Source: Brevundimonas sp. (GTDB taxonomy: Bacteria; Pseudomonadota; Alphaproteobacteria; Caulobacterales; Caulobacteraceae). From it: a stretch of DNA of 63,036 nucleotides. The notes below the pieces were generated by a model. That model searched no databases, was not told the origin of the DNA, and saw only the letters and a list, made by a program, of their open reading frames with translations. Location of the stretch: contig JAPZRF010000018.1 of assembly GCA_027531145.1 (NCBI GenBank), positions 1 through 63,036 of the forward strand, read 5' to 3'. Both the position numbers and the translations under genes were made by a program. Each line of letters starts with the position of its first letter. The first letter of the stretch is position 1. Shown here in pieces: positions 53,830-62,917 of this stretch.

Positions 53830-55907
53830 CACCAGGCCTTCCGCACGCCGATGAAGGCCGAGGTGCCCTCACCGGGCCAGAACACGGCTGTCGAGGCCAC
53901 GCGGGCGTCGGTCACCGCATTGAAGTTCGAGACGTAGCGCTCATCCAGGATGTTGCGCGCGTCGACGAACACGCTGGTGTTGTTGTTGAAGCGCCAGCCG
54001 AGGTTCAGGTTGACGATCGCATAGCCCGGGGCCTTGAGGGTGTTGGCGTAGTCGACCCAAGTGTCGGACGGGGTCCACTCCACCTGCGGGGCGATGAACC
54101 AGCCCGAGGGGTTGGTATAGCGCAGCTCGGCCCGGTACAGGTGCGGCGGCACCAGCGGCAGGTCATTGTCGCCATAGACCCGGTCGCCGTCGAAGAAGAA
54201 GTCCGAGTACGTCCAGGTCTGGCGCAGGCGCCAGGCGGGGGCGAAGCGCCAGTCGAGGGCCGCCTCGACGCCCTGGTGCACGGTCGGGCCGGCGTTGAAG
54301 GTCGCCGCCGGAATGCCGAGCGCCGGATTGACCACGAAGGTCAGCAGCTCGTTGTCCAGCTCCGCGCGATAGACGGTGGCGTCCCACGAGAAGGCGGCGG
54401 TGCGGCCGCGCAGGCCGGCCTCCCAGGTCCAGGCTTCCTGGGCCTCGACCGGCACAAATCCGCCCACGGTCGGCGACAGGGCCCCGAAGTTCGGCGGCTC
54501 CACCGAGCGGGTGACGTTAGCATAGACCTGGTTGCCGCCGTCGTCTTCCCAGAGCAGGCCGAGGCGCGGCGCGAACCAGTCGAAGTCGGTGTTCAGGGTC
54601 TGGGTGAAGCTGCTGGCGACGCCCGGTAGGGCGAAGCGCTCGAAGTCGCGCTCGGCCCGGCCCCAGGCCCCGCCGGCGACCAGGGCCAGCCGGTCGGTAA
54701 CGAACAGGCGGCCCTCGGCGAAGACGTCGAGCGCCCGGGCGTTCTGGCGCGCGCTGGCGGTGCGGGTGCCGCTCGAGCCGCGCACATTGACAAACTGCTG
54801 GGCGTCAAGGTCGCCGGACCGGTACCACAGGCCGCCGAAGGCGTCGGCGCGCTTGCCGAACAGCTGACCTTCCCAGTCCAGCCGGCCGAACGCGCCGTAG
54901 TTGCGGCTCTCCTGGTCGATGACCTGGAAGATCGGGTGGTGCAGGTCCTTCCAGGTGCCGTACAATGCGCCCTCGAACAGCAGACTTGGCGTCAGCCGCC
55001 AGCGGGTCGAGACGGTGGTCCGCACCGAGGCGTAGTCGCGCTGGTACTGGTTCGCCAGATTGACCGCCGTGGCCATCACCGGCGTGTTCAGCGCCTGGGT
55101 CAGGGTCAGGGCCCCGGGGATGTCCTGGTGGATGTAGGCCCCCTGGACGATCAGCCGGACCTCGCGGTCCTCGCCGAGGCTGCGGCCGAGGTTCAGGGTG
55201 ATGTACTGCTGCTGGCCTTCGGAGTACTGGCGCCAGCCGTCAGACGTCACGCCGGTGACGCCGATGAACCCGTCCCAGTCGCCCCGCACGCCGGACAGCT
55301 CGGCATGGGCGCGGGCGGTGCGCCAGGACCCGTAATCGACGCGCAGGCTGGCGGTTTCGCCGGTGGTCCGGCCGTTCGGCGTCACGAGATTGACCGCGCC
55401 GCCCAGCAGCGCCCCGCCGAAGCGCAGGGCGTTGCCGCCCTTGTAGACCTCGGTGTAGCGGGCCAGCAGCGGGTCGACCATCTGGACATCGCCGAAGCCG
55501 TCGGCCTCGTTGAACGGGATCCCGTCCTGCGACACGAACAGGCCGCGCAGGTGGTTGGCGTTGCCGAGGCCCGAACCGCGGATGGCGATGCGCACGTCGC
55601 CGCCCCACTTCTTCTGGGCGAACACCCCCGGCACATCCCGCAGGACGTCGGCGATGTTCGGCGCATAGCGGCTTTCGAGGCTTTCGGCGGAGACCACGGC
55701 GACGGCCCCAGGGGTGCGCGACAGGCGGGCGCGGGCCTCGGCCACGACCGCCGGGTCCTCGGGATCGGGGCGGCCCGTGACGATGACGCTGTCGACCGTG
55801 GTGACGCGGACATCGGCGTCGATGTCCGCGTCCTGGGCGTGAGCGAAAGCGGGCGCCGACAGGGCGGCGAGCAGCGCCAGCGGCGCCGCGGAAAGACGGA
55901 GGTTCAT
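53829..55907 (-). CDS. TonB-dependent outer-membrane receptor
   Basis: 692-residue outer-membrane channel. A signal peptide ends at about 24 (FAHAQ). The plug (about 40-165) opens with a TonB-box-like DSVIVTGR and holds NIADVLRDVPGVFAQ and RGSGLGNANHLRGLFV. The barrel ends VFWPGEGTSAFIGVRKAW with the terminal aromatic. Its neighbours are a PepSY protein, PCu(A)C chaperone and DUF2946 protein, so copper or another metal chelate is the likely substrate, as for OprC/NosA receptors. This is an inference from context. Confidence 0.9.
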   Translation of the reverse strand: MNLRLSAAPLALLAALSAPAFAHAQDADIDADVRVTTVDSVIVTGRPDPEDPAVVAEARARLSRTPGAVAVVSAESLESRYAPNIADVLRDVPGVFAQKKWGGDVRIAIRGSGLGNANHLRGLFVSQDGIPFNEADGFGDVQMVDPLLARYTEVYKGGNALRFGGALLGGAVNLVTPNGRTTGETASLRVDYGSWRTARAHAELSGVRGDWDGFIGVTGVTSDGWRQYSEGQQQYITLNLGRSLGEDREVRLIVQGAYIHQDIPGALTLTQALNTPVMATAVNLANQYQRDYASVRTTVSTRWRLTPSLLFEGALYGTWKDLHHPIFQVIDQESRNYGAFGRLDWEGQLFGKRADAFGGLWYRSGDLDAQQFVNVRGSSGTRTASARQNARALDVFAEGRLFVTDRLALVAGGAWGRAERDFERFALPGVASSFTQTLNTDFDWFAPRLGLLWEDDGGNQVYANVTRSVEPPNFGALSPTVGGFVPVEAQEAWTWEAGLRGRTAAFSWDATVYRAELDNELLTFVVNPALGIPAATFNAGPTVHQGVEAALDWRFAPAWRLRQTWTYSDFFFDGDRVYGDNDLPLVPPHLYRAELRYTNPSGWFIAPQVEWTPSDTWVDYANTLKAPGYAIVNLNLGWRFNNNTSVFVDARNILDERYVSNFNAVTDARVASTAVFWPGEGTSAFIGVRKAW

Positions 55908-55983
55908 CAATGAAGGTCCTGAAATCAGAGTCGGTCTTGCGCGCGCAGGCAAGGCCCGGCGCGCGGTGAGATGAGGTCTGGCT

Positions 55984-56370
55984 TCAGGCGAGGGGCGGCG
56001 CGGTGGACGGCGGCCGCGGCGGGGCGCGGGCCGGAGGCGACGGGGCGGCATGTACCGGCGGGGCGAAGGTCTGCGGGCGGACGACGGGCGGCGGTGCCGG
56101 CGTGACCGGCGGGGGCGGCGGCAGGGCGGTCTGGGCCGCGAGAACACATGCGGCGCAGCCCAGCGCCTCGAGGTCTTCCGGACTGCGCTCGCCGTTCGGG
56201 CCGACCTGGATCAGGCGCGGCCCCTCGGCGGAGCAGAGCAGGATTGGCCGGTCAGGACGAACCGAGGCCGAGACCGCCGAGGGCAGCAGGGCACCGAACA
56301 CGACCGCGAAGGTCGCGGCGAGGTACGCCAGCGCACGCAACATCGGCAGGGGACGGACGGCAGCCTTCAC
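55984..56370 (-). CDS. DUF2946 family membrane-associated protein
   Basis: 128 residues. One N-terminal hydrophobic helix (about 10-33), then a C-A-A-C-type motif (LGCAACVLAAQ), then a Pro-rich tail (PPPPPVTPAPPPVV and similar). DUF2946 genes are repeatedly found next to copper-related TonB receptors and PepSY proteins. It starts at a GTG (56370) after AGGAGAG and probably leads the operon. A small hairpin (GTCGGG/CCCGAC, 56385-56403) lies just before the ribosome site. Confidence 0.75.
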   Translation of the reverse strand: MKAAVRPLPMLRALAYLAATFAVVFGALLPSAVSASVRPDRPILLCSAEGPRLIQVGPNGERSPEDLEALGCAACVLAAQTALPPPPPVTPAPPPVVRPQTFAPPVHAAPSPPARAPPRPPSTAPPLA

Positions 56371-56439
56371 GCGAGGCTCTCCTAGTCGGGTCTGCCGCCC
56401 GACACAATGGCTCCGCCGCCGCAGGTGCTGCCCCTCGGC

Positions 56440-57060
56440 TCAGTCTTCGCCGCGCGCGGCCTGGCGCGGGCTGAACTTGGGTGCCGGGGCGAGGCGGAGC
56501 ACCTCGGCCTGGTAGCGGTCGTCATCACCGGCCAGGGCGAAGGGCAGGGCGTCAGCGCAGGCGTCGAGCAGCGCTTCGAGCCAGGGTTGCTCCGCCTTGT
56601 GGAAGTCGGACAGGACGTGGCTCTGTACCAGATGCTTCTCGCCCGGGTGTCCGATTCCCATGCGCGCCCGGCGGAAGTCCGGACCGAGCTGGCTGATCAG
56701 GGAACGGACGCCGTTCTGGCCCGCCGCGCCGCCGCCGGTCTTCATGCGGAAGCGGCCGGGCGCGAGGTCGATCTCGTCGTGGAACACGATGATCTGGCCG
56801 GGCGGCGTCTTGTAGAAGCGCGCCGCCTCGCCGACGGCCCGGCCGCTCTCGTTCATGTAGGTCTGGGGCTTCAGCAGCAGCACGCGGATGGGCCCGGCAG
56901 AGGTGGGAACCTCACCCTCGCGGATCACCGACTGGAACTTGGCCCGCTCGGGACCGAACCGCCAGCGGTCGGCGATGCGGTCGGCGGCCATGAAGCCGAT
57001 GTTGTGCCGGTGCTTCTCGTACTTCGCCCCGGGGTTGCCGAGGCCGGCGATGATGATCAT
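56440..57060 (-). CDS. pth: Peptidyl-tRNA hydrolase
   Basis: 206-residue enzyme freeing tRNA from abortive peptidyl-tRNA. Key sequences are GLGNPGAKYEKHRHNIGFMA with the catalytic His near 20, the LLKPQTYMNESG motif, and HDEIDLAPGRFRMKTGGGAAGQNG with the Asp near 95. The C-terminus is about 20 residues longer than E. coli Pth. It lies downstream of rplY, as in many bacteria, behind a terminator. Confidence 0.95.
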   Translation of the reverse strand: MIIIAGLGNPGAKYEKHRHNIGFMAADRIADRWRFGPERAKFQSVIREGEVPTSAGPIRVLLLKPQTYMNESGRAVGEAARFYKTPPGQIIVFHDEIDLAPGRFRMKTGGGAAGQNGVRSLISQLGPDFRRARMGIGHPGEKHLVQSHVLSDFHKAEQPWLEALLDACADALPFALAGDDDRYQAEVLRLAPAPKFSPRQAARGED

Positions 57061-57100
57061 GCGACTGCTCCGTCGGAACCCGGGACGCCGAACAGAAAAA

Positions 57101-57126
57101 CCCCGCCGCGGCTGACCGGGGCGGGG
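57101..57126 (-). terminator. Intrinsic terminator of rplY
   Basis: On the minus strand CCCCGCC pairs with GGCGGGG (57120-57126 and 57101-57107), followed by TTTTT (57096-57100). It lies 24 bases after the rplY stop, so pth downstream relies on read-through or its own promoter. Confidence 0.75.
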
Positions 57127-57149
57127 CTGAATTCCCTGAACGGGGAGCG

Positions 57150-57767
57150 TCAGCCCTCCGCGCCGGCCTCCGCCTGGGCCTCGTCTGCCGCGGCCGACTG
57201 GGCTGCCGACGACACCCTGATGGTGGCGATCACGAAGTCGCGGTCGGTGATGGTCGGGCGGGCACCTTCCGGCAGGGCCACGTCCGAGATGCGCAGCGTG
57301 TCGCCCAGCTGACGATTGGTCAGGTCAATAACCAGCTCCTCGGGGATGCGGTCGGCCTGCACGAGGATCTCGACCTCGTGGCGGACGATTTCCAGCGAGC
57401 CGCCCTGACGGTTGAACGGAGCGGACTCGAGGTTCCGGAAGTGGACCGGAATGGCGATCTTGACCGGCGCGTGCTCATCGACACGCATCAGGTCGAAGTG
57501 CATCGGACGGTCCGACACAGGGTCGAACTGCACGTCCTTGGCGATGACCGGCTGGGTCTCGTCGCCATACTTCAGGGTCACCAGGTGGCCCAGCAACTTG
57601 CCGGTGTAGAGGGACTTGCGGAAGTCCTTCTCGTTGACGGAGATCGCCACCGGGGCCTTGTCGCCACCGTACAGGATGCCCGGCACGGCACCGGCGCGAC
57701 GGGCGGCGCGGGCCCCGCCGGTGCCCACGCCCGAGCGGACGTCGACGTTCAGGATGATCTCGGCCAT
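57150..57767 (-). CDS. rplY: 50S ribosomal protein L25/Ctc
   Basis: 205-residue long form of L25 that binds 5S rRNA. The N-terminal L25 domain has GTGGARAARRAGAVPGILYG and the VTLKYGDETQPV strand, and the C-terminal TL5 domain has PVHFRNLESAPFNRQGGSLE and VEILVQADRIPEELVIDL. The tail is Ala/Glu-rich. A terminator lies after the stop. Confidence 0.94.
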   Translation of the reverse strand: MAEIILNVDVRSGVGTGGARAARRAGAVPGILYGGDKAPVAISVNEKDFRKSLYTGKLLGHLVTLKYGDETQPVIAKDVQFDPVSDRPMHFDLMRVDEHAPVKIAIPVHFRNLESAPFNRQGGSLEIVRHEVEILVQADRIPEELVIDLTNRQLGDTLRISDVALPEGARPTITDRDFVIATIRVSSAAQSAAADEAQAEAGAEG

Positions 57768-57943
57768 CTGGCTGCCTCAACAACGAAACCGCCGCGCCTG
57801 GCTGTCGCCGCGCGGCGGGGGTTCACGCCCCGGAAATCAAGAGCGCGCGCTATTACACGCTTCGCCCGGACCGCGCAACAGGGGCGCATGGGAGGGCCAC
57901 GCCCGGGGGTCAGCCCCGGGCGCAGGCGTCAGGCCGTCCGGCG

Positions 57944-59023
57944 TCAGTCAGCCAACGCCGAAGCGACGGCGTCCGTCGAGGCGGCGGCGGCTTCCGCGGC
58001 GACCGCCGGCGTTTCGGCGGCGAGCACCGGAGCGCTCTGCCCGGGCCCGGGGCCGACGTTCTGGGCCGTGCATGCCGCCAGGTCGCCGACGATGTGCCGG
58101 CCGAGGCAGAACATGTCCTCGTAGCTGGGCCGCGACGCGGCGAGGCACTGGAACAGCATCAACTTGGACATGCTCAGGCAGAACTCGCTGTTGCTCTCCA
58201 CCGCGAGGGCCTCGGTATAGGTGCGATAGTCGTCGCCTCCGGCCCCGAGGGCGGCCAGGGCGGCGATGGCCAGGGAGTTGACGATGGCCGGTGTGTAGGG
58301 CGGGGGCAGGGCGGTCCCGTCCAGCGTCAGGCCCTCGCCGCTGTGGGCCGCGGCGAACAGCATGGCGGCTTCCTCTGCCGGGGGCAGCATGGGCTGCAGC
58401 GAGAGCGCCTTGGCGGTCTCCAGACGCTCCTCGCGATTGGTCAGGTGCTGCACGGCCCAGCGTCGGCGCGGATCGCGGCGCTCCTGGATGGTGTAGGCGT
58501 CCTCCTGGACGGCGGCGGCGATCGCCCCGAGGCTGGTCGCGTCCCGACCGATGCGGGCCGAGATCAGGCCGGCCGCATCCGCGGCCCCCGGAAGGGACGC
58601 GGCATAGGCCGGATTGCGGATGATGCTGTCCACGATCTCGCGGCGCTGGGCAGGATCGACGGCGTACTCCCGCACGCCGGCGACGAAGCCGTCCGACTGC
58701 AGGGCGAGGATGGCACCATAGGCGATCATGCCGCGCGACAGCTGGGCCGGGTCGTAGGCGGACCCCCTGCGGATCGCAGCCTGGATGGCTGCTGCGTCCT
58801 GGAAACCGCCCGCCTGGATGGCACCCACGTCGCGCACAAAGGCGACATAGACGGCGGCGGCGTCAGCTATGCCCTGGTTGAGGGTGACCGGCGGGGGCGG
58901 CGGGGGCGGCGGGGGTGCCGGTTCCGGCACCGGCAGTTCGGGCGTGGAGCAGGCCGCCAGTAGGGCCGCCACGGAGATCGCGATCAGGGTCGGACGCAAC
59001 CCCTTGGAGAAAACCAGGGCCAT
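57944..59023 (-). CDS. Hypothetical lipoprotein with proline-rich linker
   Basis: 359 residues. The lipobox LLAACS puts the lipid on Cys25; a proline run (PVPEPAPPPPPPPPP) follows, then a helical globular domain with no recognised family. Cysteines appear in EFCLSMSKLMLFQCLAAS and MFCLGRHIVGDLAAC, conserved-looking and possibly disulphide-bonded. The last 40 residues are an Ala-rich low-complexity tail. It probably faces the periplasm. Function unknown. Confidence 0.6.
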   Translation of the reverse strand: MALVFSKGLRPTLIAISVAALLAACSTPELPVPEPAPPPPPPPPPVTLNQGIADAAAVYVAFVRDVGAIQAGGFQDAAAIQAAIRRGSAYDPAQLSRGMIAYGAILALQSDGFVAGVREYAVDPAQRREIVDSIIRNPAYAASLPGAADAAGLISARIGRDATSLGAIAAAVQEDAYTIQERRDPRRRWAVQHLTNREERLETAKALSLQPMLPPAEEAAMLFAAAHSGEGLTLDGTALPPPYTPAIVNSLAIAALAALGAGGDDYRTYTEALAVESNSEFCLSMSKLMLFQCLAASRPSYEDMFCLGRHIVGDLAACTAQNVGPGPGQSAPVLAAETPAVAAEAAAASTDAVASALAD

Positions 59024-59108
59024 CGGATGTCCCGCTAAGCAAAAAGCCGGACCGGCCTGCCCGGTCCCCGATTGGCCTTATACCGCCATGCATCGGCTTT
59101 TCCGACCG

Positions 59109-60044
59109 TTAATCGAACAGCTTGGAGACGGATTCCTCGTTAGCGATGCGGCGGATGGCCTCGCCGATCAGCGGTGCCACCGAGACCGAGCGGATCTTCC
59201 CGCAGCTCGTGACCTCGAGCGGCTGCTCGATAGAGTCGGTAATGACCAGCTCGCGCAGGGGGCCGTCGGTGATGCGCTGAACCGCCGGGCCGGACAGGAC
59301 CCCATGGCTGATATAGGCCGAGACCTCGGTCGCCCCCTGGTCGATCAGGGCCTTGGCCGCATTGACCAGGGTGCCGCCCGAATCGACGATGTCGTCGAAC
59401 AGGATGCAGCGACGGCCCTCAACGTCGCCGATGATGTTCATCACCTCGCTCTCGCCGGCCTTGGGGCGGCGCTTGTCGACAATGGCGAGATCGACGTCGA
59501 GGCGGCTGGCGAGCGCGCGGGCCCGCACCACGCCGCCGACGTCCGGCGATACAATCATCAGGTCGTCGCCGCCTGCGTAGCGGTCGCGCACGTCCAGGGC
59601 CAGCACGGGGATGGCCACCAGGTTGTCGGTCGGAATGTCGAAGAAGCCCTGGATCTGGCCGGCATGCAGGTCCATCGTCAGGACGCGGTCGGCACCGGCG
59701 CGGGTGATCAGGTTGGCCACCAGCTTGGCTGAGATCGGCGTACGGCCACCGGTCTTCCGGTCCTGCCGGGCGTAGCCGAAGTAGGGCATGACCGCCGTGA
59801 TCCGGCGCGCCGAGGCTCGCACCAGGGCGTCGGTCAGGATCAGCAGCTCCATCAGGTTGTCATTGGCCGGATAGCTGGTCGACTGGATGACGAAGACATC
59901 CTCCCCGCGGACATTCTCCTCGATCACGGCGAACACTTCGTTGTCGGCGAAGCGCTTCACCTGGGTCCGGGTCAGCGGCAGGTCGAGGTGCCCGGCGATG
60001 GCGGTGGCGAGCGAGCGGTTGGCGTTGCCCGAGATCAGCTTCAT
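59109..60044 (-). CDS. prs: Ribose-phosphate pyrophosphokinase
   Basis: Makes PRPP from ribose 5-phosphate and ATP. The 311 residues have the N-terminal [20 protein letters not shown] loop, [20 protein letters not shown] (metal and substrate binding), VDKRRP and the PRPP-binding [10 protein letters not shown]. Full length for a class I Prs. It is divergent from bamD, 157 bases apart. Confidence 0.96.
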   Translation of the reverse strand: MKLISGNANRSLATAIAGHLDLPLTRTQVKRFADNEVFAVIEENVRGEDVFVIQSTSYPANDNLMELLILTDALVRASARRITAVMPYFGYARQDRKTGGRTPISAKLVANLITRAGADRVLTMDLHAGQIQGFFDIPTDNLVAIPVLALDVRDRYAGGDDLMIVSPDVGGVVRARALASRLDVDLAIVDKRRPKAGESEVMNIIGDVEGRRCILFDDIVDSGGTLVNAAKALIDQGATEVSAYISHGVLSGPAVQRITDGPLRELVITDSIEQPLEVTSCGKIRSVSVAPLIGEAIRRIANEESVSKLFD

Positions 60045-60201
60045 CGCCGCGTCATCCTTTCGCCCTCATCGGACTGTCAGTGGCAGCCGCGCCTTACAGC
60101 AGCGCAGTCGCGTCCATCAAGGGCGCGGCGGCGTCTCCGGCGTTGGCGCAGCCGCCGGGCCGGTGCTAGACAGTGAAGCAGATCTCCACAAAGAGGCCGC
60201 C

Positions 60202-61071
60202 TTGTACGTGCAGTCGAAGTCCTCCGTCCTGACCGCGTTCGCTGGTCCCGCCCGGATCGTGGCGCTCTGTGCGGTCGCCGCGCTCGCCCTTTCCGCCTGC
60301 GCAGGTCGGCCCGACCGCCCGCGCCTGGCCTATGAGGAGCGGCCGGTCGAGGCGCTCTACAATACCGGCTACCAGCGCCTCGAGCAGCGGCGCTGGCGCG
60401 ATGCGGTGGATTATTTCCAGGAGGTCGAGCGTCAGCATCCGTACTCCGAGTGGGCGCGTCGGTCGATTCTCATGCAGGTGCACGCCTACTACGAGGCGGG
60501 CGACTACACCGACGCGATCGCTGCCGCCGAGCGCTTCATCCAGCTTTTCCCGGGCAATCCCTCGGCGGCCTACGCCTTCTACATGCGGGCGGTTTGCAAT
60601 TTCGAGCAGATCGTCGATGTGGGTCGCGACCAGGCCTATGCCCAGAACGCCCTCGCCGGACTGCGCGACGTGGCGCGACGCTACCCTGGCTCGCCCTACG
60701 CTCGTGACGCCTTGGTCAAGATCGACATGGTCAACGACCAGCTGGCCGGCAAGGAAATGGAGATCGGCCGCTACTATCAGCGGGCCAGCCAGCCGCTGGC
60801 GGCGATCAATCGCTACAAGGCGGTGATCGACAACCCCGATTTCCAGCGTACCTCTCACACTCCGGAGGCGCTGTACCGCCTCGTCGAGGTCTATCTGCAG
60901 CTCGGCCTGCGTGACGAGGCCATCCGCAACGGTGCCGTGCTCGGCTACAACTATCCGGGCAACCGCTGGTACCAGGACGCTTATGTCCTGCTGACCAATG
61001 AGGGGGCCCGCCCCGAGGTCGAGCCTGGAGGCGCGCGCGAGGGCTGGCTGCGGCGCCTGATTCCCGGCTGA
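60202..61071 (+). CDS. bamD: Outer-membrane assembly lipoprotein BamD
   Basis: 289-residue lipoprotein of the BAM complex, which inserts beta-barrels. The lipobox ALALSACAG gives lipidated Cys33. TPR-like repeats fill the rest: EALYNTGYQRLEQRRWRDAV, VERQHPYSEWARRSI, RFIQLFPGNPSAAYAFYMRA and LRDVARRYPGSPYARDA, typical of BamD/YfiO. The start is a TTG at 60202 with AGAGG five bases upstream; a GTG two codons later is an alternative. recN follows 35 bases on, a common alphaproteobacterial pairing. Confidence 0.93.
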   Translation: MYVQSKSSVLTAFAGPARIVALCAVAALALSACAGRPDRPRLAYEERPVEALYNTGYQRLEQRRWRDAVDYFQEVERQHPYSEWARRSILMQVHAYYEAGDYTDAIAAAERFIQLFPGNPSAAYAFYMRAVCNFEQIVDVGRDQAYAQNALAGLRDVARRYPGSPYARDALVKIDMVNDQLAGKEMEIGRYYQRASQPLAAINRYKAVIDNPDFQRTSHTPEALYRLVEVYLQLGLRDEAIRNGAVLGYNYPGNRWYQDAYVLLTNEGARPEVEPGGAREGWLRRLIPG

Positions 61072-61106
61072 CCGTCTCCGCCGGACGCGAATCCGGCTAG
61101 AGCCCG

Positions 61107-62810
61107 ATGATGCTGACGAGCCTGTCCATCCGCGACGTTGTGCTGGTCGACGCCCTCGACCTCGAGGTCGGGGAGGGGTTGACCGTGCTGACCGGCGAGA
61201 CCGGAGCCGGCAAGTCGATCATCCTGGACGCCCTCGGGTTGGCGCTGGGCGGTCGCGCCGAGGCTGGCCTGGTGCGTCACGGGGCCCGGCAGGCCATGGC
61301 CGCCGCCGAGTTTGCGCCGCCCGAAGACGCCGAGCTGTTGGCCCTGCTGGCCGAGCGCGGCCTTGAGGTCGAGCGTGGCGAACCCCTGATCCTGCGCCGT
61401 GTGTTGGGCAGTGACGGCCGTAGTCGCGCCTTTGTCAACGACCAGCCGACCGGCGTCGGGGTGCTGCGCGAGATCGGCGCGCGCCTCGTCGAGGTGCACG
61501 GCCAGCACGAGACCGTCGGTCTGCTCGACTGGCGCACCCACCGCGCCCTGCTCGACGCCTATGGTGGTCACGGACCCCATCTGGCGGCGGTTGCGGCGCA
61601 TGCAGAGGGGCTCAAGGCGGCCGAGGCCCGGCTCGAGTCCCTGCGGGCCGAGGCGCGGAACGCCGCCGTCCGGGCCGTGGAGCTGGACGAGGCCCTGGCG
61701 GACCTGGACGCCCTCGATCCACGTCCGGGGGAAGAAACGGTGCTGGCCGGTGAGCGGGCGATGCTTGGTGCGGCCGAGAAGGCGCTGGGGGATCTGGCGT
61801 CGGCGCGCGAGAGTCTCGGCGGCGACAAGCTGAACCAGCGGTTGGCGGCGGCGCTGCGAGCGGTCGAACATGCCCGGCAGCGGGCGGCCCAGGCCGGAGT
61901 TGAGGCCGGGCACCCGGTCTTCTCCCGTCTCGACGTGGCGGCCGAGGCCATCGACCGAACCCTGGTAGAGGCGATTGAGGCGGTGGCTGCGGTCGACATC
62001 GCCGCCGAGGCCTTCGATTTCGAGTCGGGGCGCCTCGAGAAGGCCGAGGAGCGGCTGTTTGCCCTGCGCGCCGCAGCGCGCAAGCTGCAGACCACTGTGG
62101 AGCATTTGCCGTTGCTGCGCATTCGCCTGCGCGACCAGCTGCGGCTGATCGAGGACGGGGCCGACGCCCTTGTCGTCGCCGAACGGGAGGTGGCCGAGGC
62201 ACGGGAGAGCTATGATGCCGTGGCCCTGCTGCTGACCGGCGCCCGCGAGGCGGCGGCGGCGCGTCTGACCGAGGCTGTACTGACCGAGCTCGGGCCGCTG
62301 CGGCTGGAGAAGGCCCGCTTCCGGGTTCGGCTGGAGGGCCAGCCCGAGGACCGGCGCGGGCCTCTGGGCCGCGAGACGGTGCGGTTCGAGGTGGCCACCA
62401 ACGCCGGTGCTGTCTTCGGTCCGCTGGACGCCATCGCTTCGGGCGGCGAACTGGCCCGATTCGCCCTGGCCATGAAGGCGGCGCTGGCCAGTCGCGAGCA
62501 CCAGCGCCAGCCGGTGATGATCTTCGACGAGGTCGATCAGGGGGTGGGCGGGGCCGTGGCCGAGGCAGTGGGCCTGCGACTGCGCCGGCTGGCCTCGGGC
62601 ACCCAGGTGCTGGTCGTGACGCACAGCCCGCAGGTGGCGGCGCGCGGACATGTACACTGGAAGGTGCGCAAGGGGGATCGCGACGGTTTCACCGTCACCA
62701 CGGTGGACGCCCTCGACGACCGCCGACGGCTGGAGGAGGTGGCTCGTATGCTGGCCGGGGCCGAGATCACAGACGCGGCGCGCGCCGCCGCCCGGGAGCT
62801 TCTCAGCTAG
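61107..62810 (+). CDS. recN: DNA repair protein RecN
   Basis: 567-residue SMC-like ATPase of double-strand-break repair. Walker A GETGAGKS (about 30), a long central coiled-coil region (about 165-375), then the signature ASGGELARFALAMK and Walker B VMIFDEVDQGVGG near the C-terminus, followed by VTHSPQVAARG. Complete in length. ATG at 61107 or the next codon at 61110. A 12-base bidirectional terminator follows. Confidence 0.95.
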   Translation: MMLTSLSIRDVVLVDALDLEVGEGLTVLTGETGAGKSIILDALGLALGGRAEAGLVRHGARQAMAAAEFAPPEDAELLALLAERGLEVERGEPLILRRVLGSDGRSRAFVNDQPTGVGVLREIGARLVEVHGQHETVGLLDWRTHRALLDAYGGHGPHLAAVAAHAEGLKAAEARLESLRAEARNAAVRAVELDEALADLDALDPRPGEETVLAGERAMLGAAEKALGDLASARESLGGDKLNQRLAAALRAVEHARQRAAQAGVEAGHPVFSRLDVAAEAIDRTLVEAIEAVAAVDIAAEAFDFESGRLEKAEERLFALRAAARKLQTTVEHLPLLRIRLRDQLRLIEDGADALVVAEREVAEARESYDAVALLLTGAREAAAARLTEAVLTELGPLRLEKARFRVRLEGQPEDRRGPLGRETVRFEVATNAGAVFGPLDAIASGGELARFALAMKAALASREHQRQPVMIFDEVDQGVGGAVAEAVGLRLRRLASGTQVLVVTHSPQVAARGHVHWKVRKGDRDGFTVTTVDALDDRRRLEEVARMLAGAEITDAARAAARELLS

Positions 62811-62862
62811 TCGGGTCTGGCCGCCGCCCTTCGCTGAAGTGGTCCGGCGTCGAATATGGAAA

Positions 62863-62890
62863 GGGCCTCCCGGGGTGTCCCGGGAGGCCC
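62863..62890. terminator. Perfect 12-bp bidirectional terminator between recN and tuf
   Basis: GGGCCTCCCGGG (62863-62874) pairs perfectly with CCCGGGAGGCCC (62879-62890) around the 4-base loop GTGT. On the minus strand TTTCC follows, and on the plus strand TGTTCATTTC. It should serve both convergent genes. Confidence 0.8.
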
Positions 62891-62917
62891 TGTTCATTTC
62901 AGATCAGATCCGCGCGA

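Noticed and set aside
56381..62820. 13-base identity CTAGTCGGGTCTG near the DUF2946 start and at the end of recN
   Set aside because: Several tens of 13-base matches are expected by chance in a window of this size and composition; the contexts differ.
60981..62897. 638-codon minus-strand open frame opposite recN
   Set aside because: It is the antisense shadow of a complete RecN with Walker motifs; its translation is low-complexity and rich in Gln, His, Arg and Gly.
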